Below are positions 1 through 9,077 of a stretch of DNA of 64,000 bases, in pieces. The notes below the pieces were generated by a model. The model had not been told where the DNA came from. It searched no databases and saw nothing but the letters and a program-made list of their open reading frames with translations. The first letter of the stretch is position 1. Each line of letters starts with the position of its first letter. The DNA comes from Rhodocyclaceae bacterium (GTDB lineage Bacteria; Pseudomonadota; Gammaproteobacteria; Burkholderiales; Rhodocyclaceae): contig JAUXXJ010000018.1 in NCBI GenBank assembly GCA_030681195.1, positions 62,001 through 126,000 of the forward strand. The letters run 5' to 3'. The position numbers were made by a program, and so were the translations under genes.

Positions 1-2
1 GT

Positions 3-242
3 TCCGTCGGCGTGCAGGAAGAAATTTCTTCGGCATCTGATGTCTTCCAGTTGGCGGCGGTTTTCTGGTGGGTTGTTACCCGGCGGCATCCGAGCGGCAT
101 CTTGACGCGGGAGGACTGGACGGGTGCAGAGAGGCTGTTCGGGCCGGTTTCGAAGGCGTTGCAGCACTCGCTGAGTCGCCGCTATGAGAACGCCAGCCAA
201 TTCGGCGAAGCCGTCATACGAGCGATTGACGAGCCAAGATAG
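3..242 (+). CDS. Protein kinase-like C-lobe, C-terminal fragment (cut by left edge)
   Basis: Open from the first in-frame codon at the left edge to the stop at 242, so the N-terminal part lies outside the window. The visible 80 residues contain ASDVFQLAAVFWWVVTRRHP, which resembles subdomain IX of Ser/Thr protein kinases (SDV-x-LG, then a hydrophobic helix and a G-x-x-P-like turn). A short helical end follows, with SRRYENASQF, like the last helix of a kinase domain. No catalytic loop or ATP site is visible, so the kinase call rests on the C-lobe only. The gene converges on the island operon. A kinase in a defence island would not be unusual, but its role here is unknown. Confidence 0.45.
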   Translation, partial: SVGVQEEISSASDVFQLAAVFWWVVTRRHPSGILTREDWTGAERLFGPVSKALQHSLSRRYENASQFGEAVIRAIDEPR

Positions 243-431
243 CGAAGCGACCTCCACGATCACATTGGATCGACCGAGCGCCGAGCTGCATTTTGGTAAG
301 AGCTACCGTGCCACCAAGCTCAATGATGAACAGGGTTTAGCCCTTGCGCAGGCCTCATTCTTGTCTGACCAAGTCGTAGTTGGGGCTGTGGGGACCATCC
401 GCGCAGACAACGACGCGCGACAGGCTTGATG

Positions 432-2474
432 TCAAGTGGCTCCGGGGATACCTTCTTGAGCCGCTTGCTCGTTGGCGGGAACGGCTGCGTCGTCAGGACC
501 GTCATGGGCAATCAAAACAAGGCCCGCGAACGGAAGCTCTCTCTTTTTGTCTAGTGTGATCGCTTCGATCTGCTTTTTGTTTCTCGCGACGACGCCTTGC
601 GTGACATCTTTGTCCGATTTGAATTCTTGGAAGCTTTGATTGGTGATTTTGCCGACGACGATGCCCTGTTCCAGCGTTTCATACAAAACGGTCGATTTCT
701 GAATTGATTTCAGTATGTCTCTCGCTTTTTCGTGAACCGTATTGAGGTCAACTTGGTCGATTGCCCGGCAAATATCTTCGCATCCACGCTCGGTAAGGAG
801 AAGTTTTTCAAGATGGTCCTGCCCATCTGAGGTTCTTCCAATGAAGCAGACGCCGCCATCTGCAAGAGAAGCAATATTCAGATTGCGAAGTTTGTTGTCG
901 GTGTCGACTGTAAATGCCTGGATTCTCACCGCGTGGGTGGCGGGCATGGGCGCGGCCAAGCCGACGCGCCCCATGGAGGACAAGAGTTTTTGTTGAATCT
1001 CCAAAGCGTGCATGTCTCGCAGTCGGCCGACTCTTTCAAAAGCGGGTTGCTCAGAAAACAGAAATTCATTGAGCTCATCGTGAGTGAGCGTGAGAATGTG
1101 CTTCAAGTTCCATTGGATGAAGCGTCGAACACCATCGCCCATGTCAAAAACGGGCGTTTTCGCACCGCTGTTTTTCGCGCTCCAAGCTTCTGTTTTTAAT
1201 ACATGAAGCTCACCCACAAGGAACAGCACGCGTTTCAATTGGTTGCGTTGTAGGTCGCACGCTGGACTCAATACCGCCATGACCATGTTGCTTTGGATTT
1301 CTGGAAGTATGGGGGGCTTCTCGGCTACGGCCACGGCTGGTGCGGCTAGCCCGGCGGGCGCGGCTTCGGCCACGGGTGTAGGAGTGGGCAGTTTCCTTCG
1401 CAGGACATCGCCAAAGGAAACGCTGGAACCTATTGCGCCTGGTAGTTTGAGCCGAGCTCGATTGTGAAAAAGAGAGTGTTCGACAAATTCCAAAAGATCA
1501 TTTTCGCCAGCAACAAGTGGTGCTGGAAATTTTGATGTATCGAGACTGTTCAATGCCAAGGCAGTGTCGATGATGCTGGTGTTTGCTTCAATCTCGTGTT
1601 GCAGGACTTTGTCGAAAACATCAACCAGGTAGCTTCCCATCGGCTCGCCCTCGGCCGAGAGCAATAGATGCTGGATTTGCGCGAGATCGGATAGGCCAAG
1701 CTTTCGAATGAGCTTCGTGGTGTTGTTCCTTGCCGCGTCAAGGCCATCTTCCCAAGCGCATACAAATTCAGAGAGCTTGAGCGATTTTTGATAGTGGGTC
1801 GCAAGCCGCCCTACGGTTCTCTGGACGACGCCATCTACTTGGATGTCAGCCTTCACCAGAATTCGAAATGTGCTCTCAAAAAGCTTTGTTCCTTCACGAA
1901 AATCTGATCGCTTATCTTCGAGCCGGGTGCTGCGAGACATGAGGATTACAAGCGGGGGCTTGGTCCTGCGCTCCGAAATCGCGCTTGCGAGGCCATCGAT
2001 GGAAACCTTGATGTCGTCTGGCCGTTGGGCAGAGCAGAGATAGAGATCCATGAAGACAATGTCCGCGTCGGCCACCGCTGCAACAAAGTCTCGCCCCACG
2101 GCATTGCACGTCAAGCCAGCTGCCTCGAGCAAGTCTCGCAAAACGTTGAGATGGTCGATGTCTGCTTGCATGTCTGCGACATACCGCGTGAACAGGGCTT
2201 GGCAGAGTGCCGGAGCTATTTGGCCCTTGTTGGCCCATAGGCAGCTTACAAAGCCATCGGATTGTTGAAGATCTTCCGCCGCCAAGTCGGTGTATCCGGG
2301 AAAGGCGACATTCAATGCGTCTTGGTCCGCGGGTTGCAAATCGTCAAAAAAGTGTGTCCACTGTTGACCATCAATGGAGAGGTCATCGGCACGCGGAACT
2401 TCATCGATGGCGTCATCGACGATCAGTGCTTTGGTGATATTCGCCGACGCGAGGATTTCTGCAAGTTCAGCCAT
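432..2474 (-). CDS. Large protein with enlarged receiver-like N-terminal domain, partner of the GHKL kinase
   Basis: The protein has 680 residues. The N-terminal part has receiver landmarks: KALIVDD (acidic pair D20/D21), then after an unusually long helical insertion IVFMDLYL (candidate phospho-acceptor D143) and LVILMSRST (switch Ser/Thr near 180). About 480 residues follow without a DNA-binding motif I recognise, including an Ala/Pro-rich linker around residues 365-395. Its ATG shares one base with the stop of the upstream kinase gene (TAATG), so translation is coupled. A phosphorelay from that kinase is the simplest inference. The C-terminal function is unknown. It is the last gene of the five-gene island operon. 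Confidence 0.72.
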   Translation of the reverse strand: MAELAEILASANITKALIVDDAIDEVPRADDLSIDGQQWTHFFDDLQPADQDALNVAFPGYTDLAAEDLQQSDGFVSCLWANKGQIAPALCQALFTRYVADMQADIDHLNVLRDLLEAAGLTCNAVGRDFVAAVADADIVFMDLYLCSAQRPDDIKVSIDGLASAISERRTKPPLVILMSRSTRLEDKRSDFREGTKLFESTFRILVKADIQVDGVVQRTVGRLATHYQKSLKLSEFVCAWEDGLDAARNNTTKLIRKLGLSDLAQIQHLLLSAEGEPMGSYLVDVFDKVLQHEIEANTSIIDTALALNSLDTSKFPAPLVAGENDLLEFVEHSLFHNRARLKLPGAIGSSVSFGDVLRRKLPTPTPVAEAAPAGLAAPAVAVAEKPPILPEIQSNMVMAVLSPACDLQRNQLKRVLFLVGELHVLKTEAWSAKNSGAKTPVFDMGDGVRRFIQWNLKHILTLTHDELNEFLFSEQPAFERVGRLRDMHALEIQQKLLSSMGRVGLAAPMPATHAVRIQAFTVDTDNKLRNLNIASLADGGVCFIGRTSDGQDHLEKLLLTERGCEDICRAIDQVDLNTVHEKARDILKSIQKSTVLYETLEQGIVVGKITNQSFQEFKSDKDVTQGVVARNKKQIEAITLDKKRELPFAGLVLIAHDGPDDAAVPANEQAAQEGIPGAT

Positions 2475-4834
2475 TATTTTGTCGTGTTTAATGGCAGCTC
2501 TAGCGTGAAGCGATTTAGGCGGCCGTTGGGATTTTCAGGATTGGGGTCAAGCGTTAAGGTTCCACCCATGTAGTTCGCGCATTCGCGCGCGATGAACAGG
2601 CCGAGGCCGCGGCGCTTCGATTTTTCCTTCAATGAGAAGAACGATCGAAAAACACGCTCTCGATTTTCTTGGGCGATGCCGGGGCCGTTGTCTTCAAAGA
2701 CGATGGTGGGAGGGGATGGCAACAGCGAGATGGAAATCGTGGATTTCTTCCCGGATTGCTTGCCGGCGCCCATGTCCAACCAATACTTGGAATTCGAGAT
2801 CAGGTTCTCGAGAATTTGGACGACCATGCCTTTGATAGTGCGCACATCCACAGGGTCATCCGACATTGAGAGCTTCACGGTGATCCGATGTCGCGCGAAT
2901 TGCGCTTCATGGGCTTCAATCGTGTTCAGAATGAGGTCACGCAGGTCAAATGTCTCAACGCGTTGACGCCCCGAGACGCTGAGCGGATCCAGCACTCGAA
3001 TCCGTTTTCCCAAGCTCTTCATTTGTGCCCGGAGGGAGTCCAATTTGGCCTTCACTTCTGCGGGAATGTTCTTGCCTCGCAGGGCTTCAAGGTTTTCCAA
3101 GGCGTTTTCCGACGCGCGTGCCAGCTCATGGGCCACCACCTCGACCATCAGGCCAACCCCAGCCATTTCGATCATTTGGCGGCTCTCTTGCTCGACTTCT
3201 TCGATGCGTTGACGAGCACGCTCGGCGAACTCGGAAAAGTCAAACAGTGTTTGTTGCAGCTCTTCAATGGATGGGTCTCCCCTTGGGGCGACTTTCCGAA
3301 GTTTTGCCAGAGCACCTTTCGCGCGGGCATCCAAGTTCGCCACCTCAGTCTTGGCTTCACTGAGGTCGACCTTCTGTGCTTTGTATTGCTTCTCGACGTT
3401 CTTCATCGACTTGAATAGCAAGTCTTGAATCACGTATTGCATGACGCCCAAAAAAACTTGCTGCTCAGGAGTCTCTCGAAGCCCTTCCCGATTGGTTTGG
3501 TCAACCAAGGAGGTATTGCCAACGCGGGAGATCTCGACCTTGCCGACGAATTGGGCCTTGTTGAGTGTGTATCCGGTTCTAGCCAAGGCCTTGCGGTCCA
3601 GTGCGAGCCAGTCATCTTCGTCCTCGCCATAGGGAAAGACTCGGAACCCGTCCCGATACAGGAGAATTCCAGACCAGCGCTGCTGCTGCTCCCGAACGGC
3701 CCGCAGGTCCCCAATGCCATCCATGGAGGTGAGAAGGCGTCGGTTATACCAATGGACTTGAAAGGTGAATGGCCCCAGAGAGGCGAGGGCGCTCTCAGGG
3801 ATTTCTCGCGAAGTGCCAATCACCGCCGATTCAAGATCTTCGGCTGAAATGTGGTAGTCGTCAGACTCCACCGGATGGGGGAAGCCGAGACTTTTAATTT
3901 CAACAGCGCATGACAACTGCGGCTTGCCGTCAACTACGGTGTATTCCCCATCAACCGACACATGCGCACCTTGGATAAGGGCCTTTTGCATCCAAGGAAT
4001 GCTGACGCGATCGTCATTCCAAAAGAGAGCCACACGGGGGCGCTTTTTTGGATCTAGGAACGGGTCGGTCAGGCGTGAAAAGTCATACTCCGCCATCCGT
4101 TTGACACGTTCGGCGGTCCAGTCTTCGGTGAGCTTTCCAATGATGATCCGAGTGCCTGACCACCCTTGGCTTTCGACTGCATCGCCTTGCGTGGGGTGGA
4201 TGTCAATGTCCGCCAGCATCGCGTCAATTTGGGCGAAGTCGGACCAGTCGATGTCGAGGCAATTGAGACGTCTGTCCGTCGATTTTGCCGTCTCGACTCG
4301 AAGCGTGTCACCGAGCCGCATGGCCGATAGCCGTCCAATACCCTTCTCGCCAAGGAAGGGTGATTTAGTTTCGCCAGTTCGTAGAGCTTTGTCGACCTCT
4401 CGCTTTCGCGAGGCAGTGCCAATGACCAAGAAGTTGTTGTTCAAATCATCGACGGACATGCCAGAGCCCGTGTCGCTTACGACGATGTGGCTCATCTCAT
4501 AAATTTGATCCAAAGCTTCTGCTAGCTGTTGGCGAGTAGCCGCTTGTTGAAGCAAGGCCTTAGACTGATCAAGCAGTTCAATGGATGCATCGGCGTTCAA
4601 CGCTGCTTGCGCGAGAGAAGCTATTTCGCTCGTCGACTTGGAACTCGCAAGCGCTTTGCGTCGCAATTCAAGGTAGGCATTGCGCCGGATGACAATATTG
4701 AACCGAATATCGACCCCGTCCTTGGTCCCGGCATCGAAGCCGTTTTTGATCAGTTCATAAAACGCGATGATGTCTGAACTGATGAGTTCAGAACCGAGCT
4801 CCAAAACCGTGCGGGCCGTGATCTTAAACACCAT
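2474..4834 (-). CDS. Dual GHKL ATPase: Hsp90/MORC-like N-terminal ATPase plus histidine kinase C-terminal half
   Basis: The protein has 786 residues and two GHKL modules. In the first, the N box is in FYELIKNGFDA (E27, N31), the G1 box is DTGSGM at 121-126, and a lid motif GEKGIG lies at 162-167, as in HATPase_c_3 proteins. A coiled-coil region around 475-555 leads to an H-box-like VVAHELAR (H569). A full kinase ATPase domain follows: ILENLISNS near 674-682, DNGPG at 715-719 and GLGLF near 743. No membrane segment is visible, so it is cytosolic. GAGGAAA lies just before the ATG. It sits 63 bases after the SspD-like gene and is coupled to the receiver gene. Two ATPase domains in one chain beside a receiver gene is unusual. 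Confidence 0.85.
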   Translation of the reverse strand: MVFKITARTVLELGSELISSDIIAFYELIKNGFDAGTKDGVDIRFNIVIRRNAYLELRRKALASSKSTSEIASLAQAALNADASIELLDQSKALLQQAATRQQLAEALDQIYEMSHIVVSDTGSGMSVDDLNNNFLVIGTASRKREVDKALRTGETKSPFLGEKGIGRLSAMRLGDTLRVETAKSTDRRLNCLDIDWSDFAQIDAMLADIDIHPTQGDAVESQGWSGTRIIIGKLTEDWTAERVKRMAEYDFSRLTDPFLDPKKRPRVALFWNDDRVSIPWMQKALIQGAHVSVDGEYTVVDGKPQLSCAVEIKSLGFPHPVESDDYHISAEDLESAVIGTSREIPESALASLGPFTFQVHWYNRRLLTSMDGIGDLRAVREQQQRWSGILLYRDGFRVFPYGEDEDDWLALDRKALARTGYTLNKAQFVGKVEISRVGNTSLVDQTNREGLRETPEQQVFLGVMQYVIQDLLFKSMKNVEKQYKAQKVDLSEAKTEVANLDARAKGALAKLRKVAPRGDPSIEELQQTLFDFSEFAERARQRIEEVEQESRQMIEMAGVGLMVEVVAHELARASENALENLEALRGKNIPAEVKAKLDSLRAQMKSLGKRIRVLDPLSVSGRQRVETFDLRDLILNTIEAHEAQFARHRITVKLSMSDDPVDVRTIKGMVVQILENLISNSKYWLDMGAGKQSGKKSTISISLLPSPPTIVFEDNGPGIAQENRERVFRSFFSLKEKSKRRGLGLFIARECANYMGGTLTLDPNPENPNGRLNRFTLELPLNTTK

Positions 4835-4897
4835 GTATTTCCTCAGGTCTTTTGTCGCTCGGTCCGTAGGTTTGCATTTGAGCGCAGGCGCAGCGGG

Positions 4898-5737
4898 TTA
4901 CTTGTGGCAGACGACGCAGGCGCCACCGCCTTCGTCTTCGCCAAACAGATCGTCGATGTCTTCGGTGTTATCGATGGGACGCAGTGGATTCACAGGCCGG
5001 TTGGCGAGCTCGCGCTGCTTCCTTCGTTCGTAATCGGTGACGATTTGGATCACGCGGGCGGGGCTTTCGAGCTCTCCAAGTGGTTCGCCCTGAGTCCATG
5101 TGAACGGGGAACCATGCTCCAAGGCGTTCTTCTCGTATTGCTTGGCTTCCTCAAAGGCCTCGGGATGGCGCTCCTTCAAGCGGACCCACTCGATCTTCTG
5201 TTGGAAGAAGCAGAAAGTGCAGCCGCTGCGCGAGCGCCAGTCGTAGTATTTCGGGATGCCGACGCCTGAGGAGTCCAAGATGTCGAACACGCCACGCTTG
5301 TCGACGCCACCCTCGCGAAACGGCAGCTTGACCGTCAGGTTCTCGTGCTTGGAGGTGTAGCCCTCCCGATACTCTTCGTCGGCGCGGATCGCCACATAAG
5401 AGGTGACCTTGTCGCCACCGGCCAGCATGGGCCGAATCCACGCCTCAAATGGAGCGAGTTTGAGTTGACGGGTGCACCAACGCGTTTGCGCCGACGGCAG
5501 GAAGTGGTTGTATTCGCGCAGCCAAAAGTCAAAGTCGCGACGCGGGTTCAGTCGGGCGATCGGCTTGCCCAGAAAACCTTCGAGGCGTCCCAGGAATTCA
5601 TAGACCTCGGGAAGCTCTTTGCCGGTATCAGTGAAGAAGTAATCGACATCGAGATCGGGGTAGTGCTGTCGCACGTAAACTGCAAGCGCGGCGCTGTCCT
5701 TGCCGCCAGAAATACCCAATACGTGCCGATCAGCCAT
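4898..5737 (-). CDS. sspD: SspD/DndC-like PP-loop ATP pyrophosphatase (PAPS reductase family)
   Basis: The protein has 279 residues. GISGGKDSAALA near the N-terminus is the PP-loop that binds ATP. RWCTRQLKLAPFE and GCTFCFFQQK, plus a terminal ACVVCHK, provide cysteines of the kind that hold an Fe-S cluster in DndC-type proteins. In Dnd/Ssp systems this family activates the DNA backbone for sulfur insertion. AAGGAG lies eight bases before the ATG, and the start overlaps the end of the SspC-like gene by eight bases (ATGGCTGA). The family call is strong. The assignment to an Ssp rather than a Dnd system comes from the DUF4007 and large-ATPase neighbours and the absence of DndB, DndD and DndE. 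Confidence 0.82.
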   Translation of the reverse strand: MADRHVLGISGGKDSAALAVYVRQHYPDLDVDYFFTDTGKELPEVYEFLGRLEGFLGKPIARLNPRRDFDFWLREYNHFLPSAQTRWCTRQLKLAPFEAWIRPMLAGGDKVTSYVAIRADEEYREGYTSKHENLTVKLPFREGGVDKRGVFDILDSSGVGIPKYYDWRSRSGCTFCFFQQKIEWVRLKERHPEAFEEAKQYEKNALEHGSPFTWTQGEPLGELESPARVIQIVTDYERRKQRELANRPVNPLRPIDNTEDIDDLFGEDEGGGACVVCHK

Positions 5738-8700
5738 GCGCCTTCTCCTTGCGTGCGTCCTCTTCCACAGTCAGGCGCATGCCGACTTTCGCCAGCGCGG
5801 CTAGCAGCACATCGGTGCTGTATCCCTCGCCCTTGAGCGTTTTGGCCAAGCGATCCGCCATCAACTCAACTTCTTCGCGATGGCTGTCCGAGATCGAAAA
5901 TGATCTGGATACCGTGCGCGTTTGAGCTCCGGCGCCGATCACCACGGCGAACGCTTCGCTGGTGGGCTTGCGTCCCTTCACGGACACGAAGGCCTCGGTC
6001 TGCCTGAATCTCAGCGCCGCTTGGGCAATTTCAAGCAAGGCGTGGTCGATGTCGCGGTCGTTCCAGTCGCGCGGCGGCTTGTTGGCCGCCAGGCTCAGGA
6101 TGCCCTCTATGCTTTCCTTGCTGCCGTCATGTTTGGCCAGGCGCGTGGCGAAGGCGTCTTGGCGCAGATCGCCAGTCACGCCGGCCACAGCTTGGGCGCG
6201 GGCTTGCAGGCGATCCCATCGGCCCATTGGCGCGTCGAGGGCTTCGAGCATGGTGGACTGGATGCGGTCGAGCAGGGCGTCGTAGGCGCCAGCGATTTCA
6301 GTGATGGGGCCTCGAAGCGCCTCGACGTAGGATTGGCCGCTCTTATTTTCGAGAAGCGCAGCCAAGTCGATGAAGAGCACCTTGTGCGGATCGCTTGCTT
6401 TGAGCAAGGTGTCTCGCACGGCTCGGGCCTCTTCGCTGATTGTGTGGGTGCGTTGGCTCCATGCGGGCAAGCCGAAGACCAATGCAACTAGGCCGCGAGC
6501 GGCTTCGAGTGGATCGCGCGTGCTAGCTGTCGCGCCGACCCCCGACAGGATTTCGGCGATGCCTGCGAGGATGTTGGTCTTTTGAGCGTCGATGACGATC
6601 CAGCGCATGGAGAAGTGCGAGGGGTCTTGCAGGTATTCATCCAGATCCGCATCGTCGACGCGCGGTATGAAGATGTTGTTCTTGTAGAGCGCCAAGTTGG
6701 CTTTGTGGGCCATCAGGAAGGCAGTGAATATCACCGGCATGACGCCCTTGCGCACCCCGTAAGGAGGCGCGGCCCACATGTCTTGGATATCGCCTACGTT
6801 GACGCGGGTGTTCGCGTCGACAAACATCGCTCGGGTGGCCTTCCACAAATTGGCGAAGGTCGGAGCGTGCTTGGCATCGGGTGCCATGAACCGCCAAGCG
6901 CCATGGGTGTCCTGACGGTGCAGTCCAGGTCCGCTGCCGCCGCCCAGCAGGGTCGCGTAGAGGCCTCGCTCGGCGGGGTATCCCTCGATGCCTAGATTTT
7001 CAGAGTCCTCATTGGCGAGCATGCGGTAAAGCAAATCGCGCCGCGCCTTCACGCTGTTGCTCGAAGGGTTCTCGCGGTTGACCAGTTCGCTCCACAGCTC
7101 GGGGGCGTCATGGAAGACCTCGTCGGCGAAGTCGGAGGCCAGCGGTGCGAGCCTCGTGCCGCGATCAAACTCTTGCTCGCCGGCAACCCATTTGGCATTG
7201 GCCACAGCTTCTCGGAGCTGCTCTTCCAAGTTCGCTCGGACGGCCGAAAGGCGCGCTTGAACTTCGCGCCGAGCCACCGGATCTCCATTGAGCTCGTGTC
7301 GGGATTGAACGCTTTGCAGGGCTAAGAGCTCCGCGCCGAGATCTTCGATGCGGGCATGGTTTTGAGGGAGCCCCACGACGATGGGCCAAGGCTTTGAAGA
7401 GGAATATTCACGGCACTTGCGAAGCGACGCGGCGCTGTTGGAGCCCGGTCCGGGTAACGCCAGCAAGAAGAGGCCGAACTCGCCACCATTGGGTTTGAAC
7501 TTGGCAGAGATCTTTGGGGCATCCTCCAAGCGGCAAAGCGCCATGTTCATCCAGCGCATGGTGCCGGTGTCGTGATAGTGGCGCTTGGCGATCACCGGGT
7601 AGAGGTTGGTCAAGCTCTCGAGGAGATCGAAGTCCACGCCAGGCATGGTCGAGCGAGCTTGGTTGGTCGCACTATCGATGTCGAAGTCGGAACCTTCGAA
7701 AATGGACCAAGCGCCGATGTGCTTTTTGAGGAGGACGACTCGCCACTTCGTCAATTGTTCGAGGGCACCCTCGACCTTGTCGCGGACGCCAGGGTGCACT
7801 AGCTCTTTGAGCACTGCCGTCTCAGCGGCAAGTCCCGATCCGTTGCGGAACAAATCGATGACGGCAATGTTCTTGATCAATGCGACATGCAGAGGGTCGG
7901 TCGATTTGGCTTCGGTGCGCTCGACTGCTTCCACGGCCTGCGCCCAGCGATGTCCATCGTTGGACGCCAAGATCGCAGGCTCCAAGTTGGCCCTTAGGTA
8001 TTCCCAATAGTCATTGGGTCGATACCAAGGCGAATCAATTTTTCTGGTTGATTCAAGGTATGAGCGAAAGCCATGCGGCTCGACCGAAGCCAAGAAGCCA
8101 AATGTGCTGCGCTCGTTTTGTCCAAACTGCCGCTTGGAGATTGGGCCAAGCAGCGCGGCCATAGCCGGGTGCAGTGGCCAGCAGGCCTCCAAGGCCTTGG
8201 CGAACCCGTCCCCCACTGCGGGCCGGCGAGCCTTGATCGAATTGGCGATGGCGAGCGAGGCCGGTGCCATCCAGGAAGGCGTGTCTTTGGATTCGATCGC
8301 GCGGCCGATGAGCTCGACCACTTCGTCGCTTGCGGCCACTAGTGGAATGTCGGAAAAGCGACCCTGAATCTTGGCCCAATCATCACGCGTGTCGATGCCA
8401 AGCCGCGTCGCGTATTGGCCAAACGACTGATGCAGGATGCCGATGACGACTACTCGGCCCGATGTTCGAGCCGCAGCTTCGGCGAGCTCTTGAAAGAAGT
8501 AAACGTCGTCGCCAGATCCCAAGGCCGAAGCTTCGAGAAATTTACCCATCTCGTCGATGATGATCACAACACCGTCGTGCTTGCGGCTGCCCGCGCACTC
8601 GCAGATCTCTTCGATCAGCGAGGATGCTGAGACTTTACGACCATCATGGTTAAAGCCCAAGGCTTTGCGCAGGCCCCTCGACAGTTCACTAATGACTCTT

Positions 8701-9077
8701 GCCCGCTTGCCAACGATGGGGATGGCCAGCCAGCCATTTTTGTAGGGTAGGGCGCGATCGAACGCGGGCATGCCATGGAGGTGAAGCGTCTCGCGAGCCT
8801 TGCGCCTCAGGCTCTTGTCAGCGCTCAGAGCACTCGCGAAGGCCACGGCGAGCGATGACTTGCCTCCACCAAAGGGGCCGGTCCACGTGAACGCTCGTTG
8901 ATTGCTTTCCAAAAGCTGCCTGGACATGCTGTGCAAGACGGACTGAGCGGTCCCATGGCAGATATAGCCATCGAGCGCGTCAGGACGCCCCAAGTCGATG
9001 TCGATCTTGATGGAGCGTTGGTAGTGGCGCGAGATCCGAACCATCTCCGACAGTTTGATGTCCGCGTGGTCAGGCAT
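5730..9077 (-). CDS. sspC: SspC-like large P-loop ATPase
   Basis: The protein has 1115 residues from the ATG at 9077. A TTG twelve bases upstream would add four residues but has no better ribosome site. The Walker A motif GPFGGGKSS lies at about 67-75 and the Walker B motif VVIIIDE near 170-176. The rest is long and mostly helical, with no nuclease or helicase signature I recognise. It overlaps the DUF4007 gene by eight bases (ATGCCTGA) and the SspD-like gene by eight bases, so the three are translationally coupled. In SspBCD systems an ATPase of this kind works with the DUF4007 nickase and the PP-loop enzyme. That role is inferred from context, since the ATPase region alone does not identify it. 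Confidence 0.72.
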   Translation of the reverse strand: MPDHADIKLSEMVRISRHYQRSIKIDIDLGRPDALDGYICHGTAQSVLHSMSRQLLESNQRAFTWTGPFGGGKSSLAVAFASALSADKSLRRKARETLHLHGMPAFDRALPYKNGWLAIPIVGKRARVISELSRGLRKALGFNHDGRKVSASSLIEEICECAGSRKHDGVVIIIDEMGKFLEASALGSGDDVYFFQELAEAAARTSGRVVVIGILHQSFGQYATRLGIDTRDDWAKIQGRFSDIPLVAASDEVVELIGRAIESKDTPSWMAPASLAIANSIKARRPAVGDGFAKALEACWPLHPAMAALLGPISKRQFGQNERSTFGFLASVEPHGFRSYLESTRKIDSPWYRPNDYWEYLRANLEPAILASNDGHRWAQAVEAVERTEAKSTDPLHVALIKNIAVIDLFRNGSGLAAETAVLKELVHPGVRDKVEGALEQLTKWRVVLLKKHIGAWSIFEGSDFDIDSATNQARSTMPGVDFDLLESLTNLYPVIAKRHYHDTGTMRWMNMALCRLEDAPKISAKFKPNGGEFGLFLLALPGPGSNSAASLRKCREYSSSKPWPIVVGLPQNHARIEDLGAELLALQSVQSRHELNGDPVARREVQARLSAVRANLEEQLREAVANAKWVAGEQEFDRGTRLAPLASDFADEVFHDAPELWSELVNRENPSSNSVKARRDLLYRMLANEDSENLGIEGYPAERGLYATLLGGGSGPGLHRQDTHGAWRFMAPDAKHAPTFANLWKATRAMFVDANTRVNVGDIQDMWAAPPYGVRKGVMPVIFTAFLMAHKANLALYKNNIFIPRVDDADLDEYLQDPSHFSMRWIVIDAQKTNILAGIAEILSGVGATASTRDPLEAARGLVALVFGLPAWSQRTHTISEEARAVRDTLLKASDPHKVLFIDLAALLENKSGQSYVEALRGPITEIAGAYDALLDRIQSTMLEALDAPMGRWDRLQARAQAVAGVTGDLRQDAFATRLAKHDGSKESIEGILSLAANKPPRDWNDRDIDHALLEIAQAALRFRQTEAFVSVKGRKPTSEAFAVVIGAGAQTRTVSRSFSISDSHREEVELMADRLAKTLKGEGYSTDVLLAALAKVGMRLTVEEDARKEKAHG

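Noticed and set aside
184..429. 81-codon plus-strand ORF after the kinase fragment
   Set aside because: It overlaps the end of the fragment in another frame, lacks a ribosome site, and shows no family resemblance. It cannot be fully excluded.
5779..5795. GCCGACTTTCGCCAGC in the SspC-like gene as a repeat copy
   Set aside because: It lacks the invariant GCCGT-N3-GCC left half; shared bases are a chance rearrangement of similar words.
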